A stretch of DNA of 64,000 bases from Phoebastria nigripes (taxonomy: Eukaryota > Chordata > Aves > Procellariiformes > Diomedeidae): positions 552,935-616,934 of the forward strand of contig JAYKAV010002942.1 in the NCBI GenBank assembly GCA_035582835.1, in the 5' to 3' direction. The notes beneath the pieces were generated by a model. The model did no database searches and had not been told where the DNA came from. It worked only from the letters and a program-made list of their open reading frames with translations. Positions 39,401 to 52,703 of the stretch are shown here, piece by piece; the stretch's first letter is position 1, and each line of letters opens with the position of its first letter. The position numbers and the translations under genes were made by a program.

Positions 39401-40220
39401 GGGTACCGCACCTGGTAACATGTATGGTTGCTAACATCCTGCATTCGCTGCATTGCTTGGCTTTTGCTAATAATCCCCACTTTGCAGACACGCTGTATTG
39501 CATATTACAAAACATGGCATGAATCCAACACAGCATCTATGAATGCTGAAGAAGGGGGAGGGAGGGGAGTTCATCACAGAATAATCATTGCTTGCTTGTT
39601 CTTGTTGCTGACCAAAGAACTGTTCAGTTTCATGCTACTTGGTTTCATTCCCACATTGAGGTCCCATCCAGAGAATCTATTTTTTTCCCTAATTTTCTGG
39701 AGATGGCATGATAGGACTGAAGAGCTGAATCAGATGCCTCCAAGCAGTCTGCAAGATACAGAAACATGGTCTATCAAGTGCTTGCTTTCTTCAGGAGTGA
39801 GGCTTGTGTGAATGGAGCAGAAGCATGGCCAACACAGGAATGTAAGCAGATCAGTGAATTGAACTGAAGAGAAAAGAAGCAGATCGTAGGCAGAAAACCC
39901 TGCCTAGGAGGGACTGTGGGAAGGTAGCAGAAGATCAGGAACATCTAAATTGAAATTGATGAGCCAGAATCCAATATTGCTAAAGAGGTTTGTCACAAGC
40001 CCACGTTGGGTTAGTGTTGTTGTAGCTGTGATCTATGGCCCTGGAAAGGTCAGTCAGCCTAAGCTGAAAGCAACCCTAAACTGAGGGTAGATGTTTTGGG
40101 GACTGCACAGAACCTTGGATGGAGAGAATGGTTATGGAGGTGTTTGTATTAAGACAGTGAGCATTTTTTATTTATTTGTTATGTTTTCGCACAAAAAGCA
40201 AATCAAAGCCATCTAAAATG

Positions 40221-40654
40221 TTTTTTTTCTTTTTCTTTTTCTTTTTCTTCTTCTTTTTCTTCTTCTTCTTCTTTTTCTTTTTCTTCTTCTTTTTCTTTTT
40301 CTTCTTCTTCTTTTTCTTTTTCTTTTTCTTTTTCTTTTTCTTTTTCTTTTTCTTTTTCTTTTTCTTTTTCTTCTTTTTTCCTTTTTCTTTTTCTTTTTCT
40401 TTTTCTTTTTCTTTTTCTTTTTCNNNNNNNNNNNNNNNNNNNNNNNNNNNNNNNNNNNNNNNNNNNNNNNNNNNNNNNNNNNNNNNNNNNNNNNNNNNNN
40501 NNNNNNNNNNNNNNNNNNNNNNNNNNNNNNNNNNNNNNNNNNNNNNNNNNNNNNNNNNNNNNNTTCTTCTTCTTCTTCTTTTTCTTCTTCTTTTTCTTCT
40601 TCTTTTTCTTTTTCTTCTTCTTTTTCTTCTTCTTTTTCTTTTTCTTTTTTTTTT
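40221..40654 (+). repeat. Pyrimidine-only (CTTTTT)n/(CTT)n repeat with assembly gap
   Basis: All 294 sequenced bases on this strand (40221-40423 and 40564-40654) are C or T, split by 140 Ns. Units are CTTTTT and CTT, so most C bases are spaced three or six apart. One frame therefore reads almost only phenylalanine until a CC dinucleotide near 40380 shifts it. The open frame here is an artefact of the repeat. Long homopurine/homopyrimidine mirror tracts can form triplex DNA. The gap length is probably nominal and the true array may be longer. Confidence 0.95.
40424..40563. other. Assembly gap of 140 N
   Basis: The gap lies wholly inside the pyrimidine repeat, so it most likely represents collapsed or unsequenced repeat units. 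Confidence 0.97.
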
Positions 40655-41509
40655 GCCTGCAGGAAGATCCCTCTTTACAAGGAGATAAATAGTGTCACAT
40701 GTAGCCAGCCATTACCAGGTTACCCATACCCCAAGTACAGCAGCTTTGACTGCTTTTTCTAAAAGTAGGTTAGTGTAAAACTTTGCACAGCCTCAGTTGT
40801 GTAGTAACATAACCATCTTTCACTGTCAGAGAAACGCTTGGTGAAGGGGTTGTGTACGTCTGGCTTGGGCATAAACATTAGCTCAGTGACAAGCAATATC
40901 CTCTCTAATGTTTCTGTATAAGCAGAACTTTAAAACAGTAATGAGAACTATCTTGAAGAGTCTCTGAGATAATCCTCTTTCAAGATACTTTGCGTGATAT
41001 TGTGTCCCATTTTTTCAAAATTTATGGATATAAGAAATCTTTTAGTCGGTCCATGTTTGTATCATTAATGTATTAATAAATGAGTGACCAATTAGCCTGT
41101 AAAACTTGGTTTCACAAAAAACTCTACTTAGCACAGTTTCAGACTTTATTTAAGGTTAAAAAAAAACAAATAAAAGAAGGAAGCAAATCAAATGCTTTAG
41201 TTAGACCCTTCCTGATGACATTCTGCTTTACTTTCCCTTCATTCTTTTTTGCCTTCAGTCCAGACATTTGATCTTTATAAAATACACTTTCCAACAAAAG
41301 AAAATATTGTACACTCTTACCCATAAAGCATCCAGACTGTTCATTACTTAATTAGTTATGAAAGCAAAGTCTCATAAGTTGGATTGTTTAAAGAAGCTGT
41401 CAGGTATTGTTCTCCCAAGACATTTTTTAAAAGACCAAGAAAAGGTCTGGTGCTGTGTATTTTTTATATCCAAATAACAATTTAATTGTAAATAAAGATT
41501 GCTTTCATA

Positions 41510-41790
41510 GGAATTATGATTAGCATGCTGCAATATGTACTGGAGAAAATAAAATTATGAAGCCTGTATATCAATTCTTTATGAGGTAATGCTTTCAACA
41601 TAAATCAATCCATTAACTGGTGTCCCTTGGCTGTAGTTTATGGCAATACTGACACAAGTGCAGAGCTTTACAGACGAGAGGGTGTGCAGAGCATGCAAAT
41701 AGATAAACGGCTATTACCTGGAGGAAACAGTTTGGCAACAACTGAAGTTTAGATTTTTCTATCAAGTCAGCACTTTAGCAGGGCAATTCA
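41510..41790. promoter_or_regulatory. Possible conserved non-coding element with POU octamer
   Basis: A perfect ATGCAAAT octamer lies at 41693-41700, directly followed by AGATAA (GATA-type core). ATAAATCAATC and homeodomain-like cores lie upstream. No coding frame or repeat explains the stretch. Evidence is motif-level only. Confidence 0.2.
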
Positions 41791-44700
41791 AGTTTGTGAC
41801 CTCCTGTCACATACCTGAGCTGGAGCCAACACCAATTGGCTGCAAAAGTGTAGAGATCATTTCTCTTATAATCCATCCCGCTATATTTCTTGGGAAGGAA
41901 TTTTGACATATGTCAGGCATAATTTCCTCTTTTGAAAGAGGCAGAATTTCATTTGATTTCCCCCTTGCCTATAAGAGTTTATACAATTTACACAAATGTT
42001 AGTGTTTTGACTACAATGGCCTATCTTTTTTTTGTCTGGTTCTTCAGGAGCAAACATATTTTTCTGCAAATTGTTCCTTGCTTTTTATTAAGGAGGTTTT
42101 GTGTTCAGCATTATCTTTGTAAGTGAGATAGATTGATTGGTGCTTGCCCTTATTCAGCTCCTTGTATTCAAAGGTGCATTTCAGGACTGAAGAAAAAAAA
42201 CCACTTCTCAATAGAGCTATGTATTAGATTTGACGGTATTTCAAATGTTCCTTAGTCTGTTTACCAACATGCAGAGCAGTAAAAAATGAAATCTGGAATG
42301 CCCATTTAAAGTTAAATGGATTAAAAATTGGGTAAGTATGATTATAACCATTTCATTTAGTTAAAATATTACTGATATCTGAATATTTAGATACTAAACA
42401 GAGAAAGCTGCCACTAAATTGCGGCTGACCTAAACCACATCAACTACTTTCAAAACCAACTAAATAGAAACATTTCTTTATTTCTTTCCTAAGCACATTT
42501 ATTTTTCACTCTTACCTCCAATTCCTAGTCTTTTGAGACCTGTTAGCTAAACACAACAGGTTTCCTCAACGCATTGTATGGTCTTACTTGCATTCAGAAA
42601 AAAATTTCTTGCTTTAGATGGTATTACTTTTGAACAGGGAATGGTAAAACCTGTGATGCTAAAAGTGTTATAATGGCTCCATCAGATTAGAATTCTGTGA
42701 TGTTTATAGGTATATTACTAATGGAGCTGACTGAATATTTCAGGACGAAAAATTCGGCTTTAGTTTCTTTATTGCTTGCAAAATATCTTTGATAAGATTT
42801 CCTGTATTAAGAAAAGATTCTCAGCTGGTGTAAGTCAGTGTGTTTTCACTGCATTCAGTACAGGATGAGGATCTAGACAGTGAAAAGTTCATAAATATAC
42901 ATCTTAGGTGTGCAACTCAGTTTTGACTGGGTGATAAATCACAGGGCTTCTTTTCCTTCATGAAAAGATTGTGTAAGAACTTGAAGAACATGTGTTTCTG
43001 AGTACCAAAGTGCATGTTAGAATGAGTTTTAACAAAAATTGCTGAATACAGCTTTATAACTCCTTTTTTCACAACTCTCTGTGCCAGTAAAATTAGGAAC
43101 GTTTAAAGGTGTAATATAACCAAAATGGCATGAGAGCAGAGAACAGAAAATCACTTCAAATTTGCAGAATTTTTTATCTGAAAAAAAAAAAATAACCATC
43201 TTTCAATTCTGATGAACAGTCTATGTTTGTACAATTTTACAGGTATAATATTTGCATTAATTGAACTTTCAATATTTTTTAGATTGATTAACCAGCTTCT
43301 TATAATAACTTTTAGACTTTGGCATTTTAACTAATCTTAAATAAGTTAATAGAAAACTGGAAGCAATCACTGCGATCTTCTGATTGGACCTCCGTAATAC
43401 TGATCAGAACACTATATTGCTATTTGAATAAAGGTGTATGTTTAAAAGGAAAGAACTCCACCTTGGTTTGGAAGTCATCAATAAGAAACAGATTTAATCT
43501 CAACTTTTGCCAAGTTTGCCAAGTTGCTTCAATTGTTCATTAAGTTGGCTTTTGAAAATGGCATATTTTCTATTTCTTATAATCTAGTATATGGCTGGGA
43601 GATAATGACCTGTGTGACTGCCTCATTTTTCACTTGACATGGGTAAAATTCCACCCAAGACAAGTGAATAGAGAATCTGAGACTTCTGATTCAGATAGAA
43701 TAAAGATCCCAAGTTTCACATTCATATCTGAATTATCCATAGTAATTAGCCTTCCATGATTTAGAGATGTCAAAGAACTTCATAAAACTGGGTACTGCTT
43801 TGATAACGGAGTTTTATTGACTATCCATGGGAAAGAGGAAAGAGATGCTAATTTATCTATCTGGCATTCAGTTTGAATCGAGGAATTTTTTCCCATGGGA
43901 AATAAAGAAAGTAAGAAAGATATTGGTATCTTGCCTCCAGTAGAAATGTGATCAGAAACAGCTGCGATGAATACAGACTAGACAGATAGAGGCACAGGCT
44001 ATGTATCAAGGCAAAGCAGTAGTACAAGTACAACAAACTATTCAGGGACTATAGGACTCTGGAATCACTGGAAAAATTAACTAGGATCATCTGATTTGCC
44101 TTTTACATAATAGGGACATCTTTCTGCCCCGAAACACAGATGCAGAGCCTAGCAATGAAGCAGCAGGGACTTCAGACTTGCTTACTAGTGACCAGAGCTT
44201 CTTCTAAAACTCAGTAATACTTTCACTGCAGATTAAAGAAGCCAAAATGCGTGTCAGGACACCACGGTGCTGTATAAGCATTTGTGGCTGCATCTAAACA
44301 GACTCAGGTTTAAACGCTCTTCCACAGCTATTTAGTCATCAGCACACTCCCTTACATGGGATTTTGGCTTGTGCCACGTCGTGATTGCCGAGACATTGGC
44401 TGGGGCTGCTGAAAGGGATGGCACAAGTCAGGGACAGTTCCTAATGACAGTATAGTGAGGTAAGACTGTCCCGGGAAGGGAGAAAGCTTGGGTGTATAGG
44501 TGGGAGTCCTGCTGCATCCTCCAGCCTGGAGACTGGCGAGTAGGCCCAATACCATTTTATTTGCTAGCATAGAAGTAGTCTTTATGAATGCTTAACTAGA
44601 AGACAGTGTGCCTTACAAAGGCTACAGTCTAAAAGACTATAGTCTAAAGTCTAAAAACCAAGAGATATCAGGTAGACAAAGAGATGACTGCAAGATAACA

Positions 44701-45589
44701 GTGAAGGAGAGGCAGCAGTTGTAGTCAGTGATCTCAGTACACTGGCTGGTGTTTCCATTGAAAACATCGCAGGAGCAATGATTTTTGGTGTGTCTACATA
44801 TTACAGATATTGTCTTTAAAACCATTGTAAATGATGCTATGCAAGGGCATCTCTGGGCCATACAAACCCAAATAATGGTTAGAGAGTTGTTTTTACTTCC
44901 AGATACAGCTGTATGCTAAAATATACAATCATGTGGTAGAATCATCTGGTTAATCGTTATTTGCTGATGACTGCTTCTCTGAGATACAGGAGGATCTAGA
45001 CAGCAGGAAGATACTGTCCTACGCCTGCCTGCACACTCCATGGTCAAGGCTCTACTCATGCCTAAGTGAATTACAGTCTGAATGTCCCTCAGATCCTTGT
45101 TTTTGTACTCCGTGAGCTAAAGGAAGTCCTTAAAATGGCATCTGCCTGCCTTTTAGTCACCAGACTGAAAGATCAGATGCCCTTTCACAGGATGAACATG
45201 TCAATGTGTCATGTGCAAACTTGGGCAAATGCTGTCCCACCATATCCTACCGTTTTGCAGCAGCACTCATAATGACAAAGAAATAGAGGAACTCCACTGT
45301 TGACAAAGTGAGGCAGACTGCAGATCTCTTATGTGAAGGCACAGGATGAACAGTCCTTCCCTGGCATCTCCCATAGATGGTCGAGTCTTGTTGTGTCCTT
45401 CCCCAGGTAGGTATGTCTTGGGGAGGAATGGAAGACAAGCTAGTCCATATACTGTGAAAGAATTCATAGGGCTTATATGAATTCAATTTAGTGAAGATTA
45501 GTTACATTCTTCAAAGGGGAAGAGGGAGATGATTTCTATTCCAGATATATCTTGCCTTTTCTCATTGAGAACTTGCCTGCTCTAGAGAC

Positions 45590-45780
45590 TATTTTATCAG
45601 AGTGCTATAAACCCCTGCGTATTAGGATTAATAATTAAAGTACTAATATATTTTTAACTATAAAATTGCAAATGCGGCCATAATGCAGTTGCACAGAATC
45701 TACTTAGCATGCCTGCTGCAAAAAGGGACCTATGAAATTTTCATGAATGTTTTATATTGCAGATAGGAGGAATCATTCAG
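45590..45780. promoter_or_regulatory. Possible conserved non-coding element, HOX/CDX-like motifs
   Basis: TAATAATTAAAG near 45630 and GCCATAATGC near 45677 are homeodomain/HOX-like. The segment lacks repeats and open frames. Weak evidence. Confidence 0.18.
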
Positions 45781-46608
45781 TGCTTAATGCTGCTTAATAA
45801 TAGCATTGCAAACAGTTTTCTAAGGAGGCAAGCTGTGCTGCCAAATATATATGAAGTGTCACCCATCCCACCAAAAATAAGCCTTCTGATGATTACAAGA
45901 TTATACTGCATATAACATGCACATGCACACAAGCACACACACGCGCTGATGCACTCCCTCATCTCTCTCTCTCTATACATACAGACCCTCACATGGAGTA
46001 AGCAGCAAAGCATGATGCTCATCTTTTAAATGGGTAATAACTTCAGCCTCACTGAGTTACATTTTCCCTCCACAACTGTATGTACCTGAGTAGATGATAA
46101 AAATAAGATGGACAGTGAAAGATAGAGCATTCTGACATTTTAATCACTGGTATCGCTTTAGTCACATTTCAACATTATGCTGAGGAGGAGAAACTGGAAA
46201 GAATGGAAGGTAATGAGCTAAGAAGAAATGTTTCTGTCATGACATGTGCACTCCTTATCAGCATGTTCTCGTCTAAGCAGATATCATATATCTCTTTCAA
46301 CACTTTCTATATTGTCCTTCATAGAAATATGCTAGAAATGAGGGAATAATTTTACAGGAAAAATGTACATAACCTTAGAGTGTGCTTTTGTTGTTGCTCA
46401 TTTTTCAAAGTGTTGGCTGTGCTTGTTAATGATTGTGTATGTCACATGAGATTGCTCCGGCTTCCTGTCTGGAAGAATATAACTTTCCAATCAGGAAGGG
46501 GGTAAGAGGAAACCACTGAGACTTCAACTTTATGGAGGATTAGTCAGGAGATGATTAGTCAGCAGGCGACCAAAACCTGAGCAATCTAAGAGCATTTTTT
46601 GAACTTTC

Positions 46609-46639
46609 TTTTTTTCTTTTTTTTTTTTTTTTTTTTTTT
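46609..46639 (+). repeat. T-rich run
   Basis: About 30 bases of T with one C interruption and one terminal C. It could be the reversed poly(A) of a retroposed transcript on the minus strand, but no gene-like sequence is seen beside it. Confidence 0.8.
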
Positions 46640-47649
46640 CTCCCCAGAAGGGCTTTATTAACTCCAAGTCATCACTCTTAGGTATTCAGACTGTTATGAC
46701 ACTTAGCGGCTTGAATGGGAAATTTCACCGAGTTCTCTCATCAGATAAGTATTTGAAGACCAGCTGTAAAAAGGACACAATTAGATTCCTATCTAATTCA
46801 GTGTGCCAAGGCTCTGGCCAGAAATTATTTTGCCAAGCCTTATCTTAAAAGCAGACAGTCACATTCCTGACCTATGACAGAAGGAGCAGTCTCTCCCTAA
46901 TCACTGTTCTGCTATTTGAGTATTTTGATTTAAGCAAATGGAGAACAGGCAAAAACAGCCGGTTTGTTTATTTTGCCACAAGGTCTTACATAATTGTTCA
47001 CACCCATCTTTCTTCCAATGACCAGATGAGAGAGCACTTGAGGTTTCCACATGAGAGGGCTCATGGAGTCCCCATCAGTCCCGAATGCACAACAGAGCCA
47101 CAGTCTGCGGGGGGACACTCTCCGACCCGCTTGGAAGTGGCTGCGGAACTGAGTCATTCCTCTGCTTTTCAAACTGGTAAAATCTATTGCTCTGTACAAG
47201 AGCAGAGCCCAGTCTCTTTTTTCATAATGAACTTCCCAGGAAGTGTTTGTTCTTCAGGATTCTTGTACTTCAATACTTACTTTTGTGGTTATCTTTATCG
47301 TGTTTCCAGACAAAAGCTCTTATGATTTGGCGTTAGCCAGCACTGTTTTATAAGATGCTTTTTACACTGGAAGAAAAAATTATTTTGAAATAGACAGTGA
47401 GGTGTGTGTTTCCTGAAGGAATCTATATTTTATGACTCTAAGCTACCTAAGGATTACACAATTATATTAATTAATTCAATAAGTTTCATTCATTATACTG
47501 TTCATTTATATATATATACACACATATATATTTAATTTTGGCTGAATTCATCCCAGTGCAGTGTATCTGTGCAAGGTTCAGGAATTGCTTAATAGCCTTT
47601 ACACCTTTAAAACTAAATACTGTTTTTGTTGAGCCTTCTACTAATGAAT

Positions 47650-47810
47650 ATATTTACATCATATTATGACTTCACTGCTGTGAAGAGGCATTATATTCCT
47701 ATTGCCAACAATTATCTCACCTTATCTTTATCCATGCACTGTTATGAGGTGATAGTAATATGCTAATCAAGAAAATAACGTGACATATGTCATCAATGCA
47801 TCCAGAATAT
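47650..47810. promoter_or_regulatory. Possible conserved non-coding element
   Basis: The complex, repeat-free sequence contains CAATTATCTCA, CCTTATCTTTATCC (two GATA cores in reverse orientation) and ATGCTAATCAAG. No coding frame is present. Weak, motif-level inference. Confidence 0.17.
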
Positions 47811-49189
47811 ACAAATTTATCTTATTAAACAAGTATGAGTTCCAGCATTTTTGAACTGCTGTAATGATGTCCTGCCTCTCCTGTAGAAAAAACTATATAA
47901 GTTGATATTAATCAGCATGGAATGATTCAGAATATCTATTGCTGGAGAAGCTTTGAGAATTATTTTTCATTGGTCAGAACAGTGTGCAATTACAACTCAA
48001 CCATCTTTGAACATAGGTGGTAGCAATGTTCATGGACCTAGCTCACCTCAGTCAAAATATTAGTTGAAAGTCTTCTTTTCCAAATACACATTTTGGGACT
48101 TTATAATGAAACGAGATAAAGCACAGCAGGACTACCTTTCCAGTAAGCATATGTGTTCTACACCAAGAATAGGCTCCCTGATGGGTAGCGAAATACTTGG
48201 ATTTGGTGTCACTATTGAACATGAAAAACTCTAAAGAATTTAATAGGCATTATACTAATAGCAGTCTTGGGTTTATTAGATTTACCCCCATTATCTTCCC
48301 TCTAGCAATCCACACAAAACTGGTTCTTTCACAGCACTGTAGCTGTTCTCTGCCTCCTTCCCAGCTAATGAGACTTTATACTGCTTTGCAGCAGCTGGAA
48401 GTGTGTGTCTTTGTCCCATGCATGCAGACTTGCACCATCATATGTCTCAGCTATGTGTGATTTGCCATGCAGAGTTGGCCTTCTGCTGTGGGATATAATC
48501 TGAACCTGGGAGAAGGGAGGGAGAAGAGCTCAGCTCAGACTGTTCCTGTTTTGGTTACATGCACTCCTGGCCAGTAGGACCTTAGCCTGTGTTCTCAATA
48601 AATGTGTATTAAATCACTATAAAATATCCTGTGTTCTAAAGAAACTGTAGAAGAAGGAGAACATCAGGCATATGAAAAAAACAAACTTAAGAGGGGGAGG
48701 GTGTTTATACTTTTACTTGTTTTACAGTCATATCCCTAGATAAAAACTCAGCAAATATTTTCAATCTTGTTTTCAAAACTCCGGAAGTAAAATCTCATCT
48801 GATTCTTCATGATGACCTGTTTAAAATGCCTTGTGAAATATAGTATAGTGTAAACACTGTGCTAGATGCAGACAAACAGAATTGTTCCCACTGAACTATG
48901 CATTGATTATCAAATGATAAATCCATGGCTGTTTATCTGCAGGAAGAAAACATTGGACCTCTATTCATTATCTGCAGAATTTTTCAGCAGTCTTCAGTGA
49001 AATACAAAAGACCACTGTAGTCCTACAAAGGCCTTATGTCTAGCCATCACTGAATTAAAGAAATGTTCCCTTGTTAAAAATTAGCTAACATTATCCCATA
49101 TTTCATGATCATCTCCACATATCTGAAAAGTCTTTGGTAATGGGAACCTGTAATGGAGAGCTAAAGTGCTGTGCTCATTTGATTTTTGT

Positions 49190-49440
49190 CCTGCCTGCTA
49201 CCACGTGGTCTGGCCTAGCCAATAATAAAGTAATTGATTTTACATTACTTTTCAGTGGCTTAAGAAGCTGTAATTAATCTCCTTACGGTTTTGTTAAATG
49301 CAAATCCCACAAAGCTGTCTAATATGCTTATGAGACCAAAACACCAGGCCAGTGGCTTAGGATCTGAACCGTGCTGCTAAGCATACCCCTTTGTTTAGCT
49401 TTTACTGATGAGCTTACAGACGGGAGTGGTGACATGATGA
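49190..49440. promoter_or_regulatory. Possible conserved non-coding element with POU octamer and TAATTA
   Basis: TAATTAAT at 49271-49278 is a paired homeodomain-type core, and a perfect octamer ATGCAAAT lies 19 bases further on, at 49298-49305. The surrounding sequence is free of repeats and open frames. The combination resembles a developmental enhancer, but conservation is untested. Confidence 0.27.
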
Positions 49441-51412
49441 AAACTGAATTCTATGGTCTTACGATCGTGTCTTCCACAAATGCTACCAAACATAAATACA
49501 ACAGGGAAACATTTTAATTTTGGCTGGTGCTCAAGACTTTGTTTTTGATGTAGGATGGTCAGTTGAAGATAATGAATATTTCTTCAGGCCTAGTGTCATC
49601 TTGGCAGCAGATTCAAGGGATTTACACTGAAAAATAGGGGTTTCCAGTTACTATTGATGCTGAAAGATCTGCAGACATCTCTGAATATATAGAGGCCAAT
49701 TGGCTCAAATTTGGAGGTGAAAAGAAAGAAGGCATTAATACAAATGCAGCCTCTCTCTTACTTGCTAACTTTCAAGACAGTAACAAGTAAAGAAAATTTG
49801 CTTGCTAACCTAATCTGATGACCTAATGTACCATTTTACCAAAGGCAAAAGAAATCCTTAGCCGGAGGAACATAAGACGTGCTATGTGGTTATTAGGTAC
49901 TGAAACATTTGCTTTTTTATCATAGGGATTGCATATAGAATGTAAAATTAACATGTATACATTTTTATATTCTAAGCTTTCTAGCAGAGAACCTTTAAAT
50001 AGCATCAGTAACAAAATAAAGGGAAAGATCTGACAGGAACACAGCACAGTCTCAACGTTGAATATAGATTTGGCTCCTTCAAGTGTGGATTAAAGTGAGC
50101 TTGAAATGAAATAAACAGAACAGCTTCAGAAGTTTAGAGCTGAAGGGAAGTCATCCATCACAGTGGAGGAATGTTTGATCTGATGTACAGTAGTTTAGCT
50201 CACAAACTTCATTGCTAAAAACATTTATCTCTGTGCTCACTGCAAATTCTAATAATAGAAGGCATGTCCTGAAGAAATTCAATATGCCCAGTAATTGTGA
50301 GCATCAGTCTTATGGAATGTGTAAAAAATAGACACAGTGGACATTTAGATACATTCTGTTTCTGTCTGACGAGAATGAAAAAAAAAAAATCCCATAACAA
50401 CACGTACATAAAATGCCCCAGCTATTTAACAAGCATTTATATAATTTGCCATTCTTAAAGATGTTTAAATGTTTGTTTCTTAACTGTATGTTGATTGGCA
50501 AATGGATGTTCATGGGAACTTTTCTGTCTTTCCTTCACCTTGTTCTAGACACTCCAGTCTTATTAATTAATTAAGATTCTTATTATGCTTGTTGCATATT
50601 TTGATTTCCACAGTATTCAGATGTATTGAGAAATATAGTCTGCCCCAAAGGGCTTGTCTTCCAGAAATACTAAGCAGACAGCAGTTCAGAAATAACCTGA
50701 GATGACTGGTTATGTTCAGCCTCAATAACATATCTGATCATTTTATCAACCTGTCTTTTTCCTCTGCCTTTTCAGTCATTTTAATGTATAATGTGTGAAC
50801 AGTGTATTCTCCTTTCAGGCAACAAAAAAGAAGTTCTTTCGACACTCTCAAGGAAAGAACAGAGTAGAAAGAAAATTGCCATGTTCTCCTTGGAGAACAT
50901 AGTTATCATTTCTGCTACTTAAAGGAGATTACACTTTGACAATGCTGCATCTTAACCTCTAACACACCTGTAAAGTGTGATAGCCTACAGAGAACACAGA
51001 ACTTCAATAAATATGTAAATTAATTACAGTATAAGCACACACTCAAATCTGGGGTACACNTCCTTCTTCTCCAGAATATATACATGAGATGCAGAAGCAT
51101 GGAAATAAGTAATTTTTTTATACAGTACAAACCTATAGAGTGATAAAGATGTAGAAGAACAGACAGCTAGAAATTCCAGTACTACTGGATAACTAAAGGG
51201 TACATTGACAAAGAAGGAAGGTCTCTCATAAAATTAGGTTGAAATAAATTGTTGTAACACCTTTTCATAGGATTTCTTCATATTCAGAGTAGAGCAAAAC
51301 GTGAGGCTTATCTTGAATAACTTGTCATTTTAATTTTAATTGTTGCATAACAAATGTTTATAGAATTTTTTCATATTTCCCCAAATTTAATTCAGGTATT
51401 TTGCGGTGGTGG

Positions 51413-51422
51413 TTTTTTTTTN

Positions 51423-51452
<30 letters not shown>
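51413..51452 (+). repeat. Poly(T) run
   Basis: About 40 T bases with one ambiguous base at 51422. The length is probably inaccurate because homopolymers sequence poorly. No adjacent retroposed gene was recognised. Confidence 0.9.
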
Positions 51453-51456
<4 letters not shown>

Positions 51457-52669
51457 GTGGCTATAGACTTGATGTTTTCAGGCTTGAAAACGTTGATTAG
51501 AGGATCATTTTTATTGTAGAGTAAAATTTGCCTTGGTAACACACACAGCCTTTCACTTTATTGAATTGTTCTTGTTTTGATGTCTCCAGACTTCATGGAA
51601 GTGGAAAAGGTAAGCTTTGACCCCTTCCATTTTCATGAGTCACTGTATTAACTTTCCTCATTCAACAGCTGGCCCTCAAAATCCCTGGGGCAACAGCCAT
51701 AAATGTAGAGATGTGATTTTTTTGTGTGTATGCATTGTATATGATAACCATATTATTTAGCTAGATACCAAAAGGATCTGAATATAATAAAAACCTAAAT
51801 AGAGAAGATAGACAATGTTTATTAAAAATATACATGGTGAATCAGGGACCATATCAACCATCTTGTTTAGAAGATACTTGGAAATCTGAAGTCCTTGTAG
51901 CTGTTTCTTCTTCCAGATACTTTTCCCTTTTTATCAGACCTATTTACATATCTTGGTGTAGTCAGTAACTAGCTTATTCAGTGCTTGTCTCTACCTTTGT
52001 TAGGAGGCTTTTCCAAATTCTTTACCCTATGAAGTAGGCTTTCAGAATACTTAGTCTACAATTTCCTAGTCTACATTTTTAATAACACAGGCATATGTCT
52101 TCTTATTGAAAAGAATGATCTATTTTATTCTCTTGGAGAATGTGATTAGTTTCAAAGGTAGATGCCAAAACCAGATTTTTTTTCTCTTCTATCAAATACT
52201 TTCTAGCTGGAGAACCACTTCTTTTCAGCACAAATCTTCCAACCAGCTGTCACCAGTGCACACAAGAACATTACCACCTTAAAGCTCGTCAGTTCAATTT
52301 TGCACTCATCTTCTTCACTTGCTATCTTATGAAAGTCTTATTACTCTTCCCACTCTTGTAGGTCAGCTCCTAGACCAACGCACCAAAAAAGAAGTATTAC
52401 AGCTTCCAGAAGGTAAAACACTCAAAGGGTTTTAATTTAAAATTCCATCTAGTGATGCCATAATATCATTACACATAGAAAGCTATTGTATAGGCAGTTT
52501 TAATGCAGTCATGAGTTAACCCATGGTAGTGTCAATCAACTGAAAGAACATTTATGCCCAGGAAGGAAAGGGATGAAAGCAATGATGGCTACAGTGGCTC
52601 ACACATCTATACAAGCTCTCATTGGTGTATAGTCAGATGCCTCTAACAAACTTTCTGGAAAACCACAAN

Positions 52670-52703
52670 GTTTATTAATATCACTGGTTTATTAATATCA
52701 CTA
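52670..52703 (+). repeat. 17-bp tandem duplication
   Basis: GTTTATTAATATCACTG occurs twice back to back, except for one base at the end of the second copy. A further ATATCACTG follows shortly after. An ambiguous base at 52669 adjoins it. Confidence 0.75.

Larger units (their letters stand above)
36081..40220. other. Non-coding unique sequence
   Basis: No gene recognised. G-runs lie at 37746-37770. A (CTGT)n run of about five units lies at 38250-38271. Two segments that look like conserved non-coding DNA are listed separately. Confidence 0.4.
40655..51412. other. Non-coding unique sequence
   Basis: No gene or transposon recognised in this 10.8 kb. A run of A lies near 43181-43191. TA/CA-type runs lie at about 47508-47531. 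Candidate regulatory segments are listed separately. This stretch has no ambiguous bases until 51060. Confidence 0.4.

Noticed and set aside
40176..40688. 170-codon open frame of mostly phenylalanine and leucine
   Set aside because: It is produced entirely by the CTTTTT/CTT repeat and runs through the 140-N gap. Not a protein.
46609..46639. Processed pseudogene suggested by a reversed poly(A)
   Set aside because: No exon-like or gene-like sequence adjoins the T-run and no target duplication was seen.
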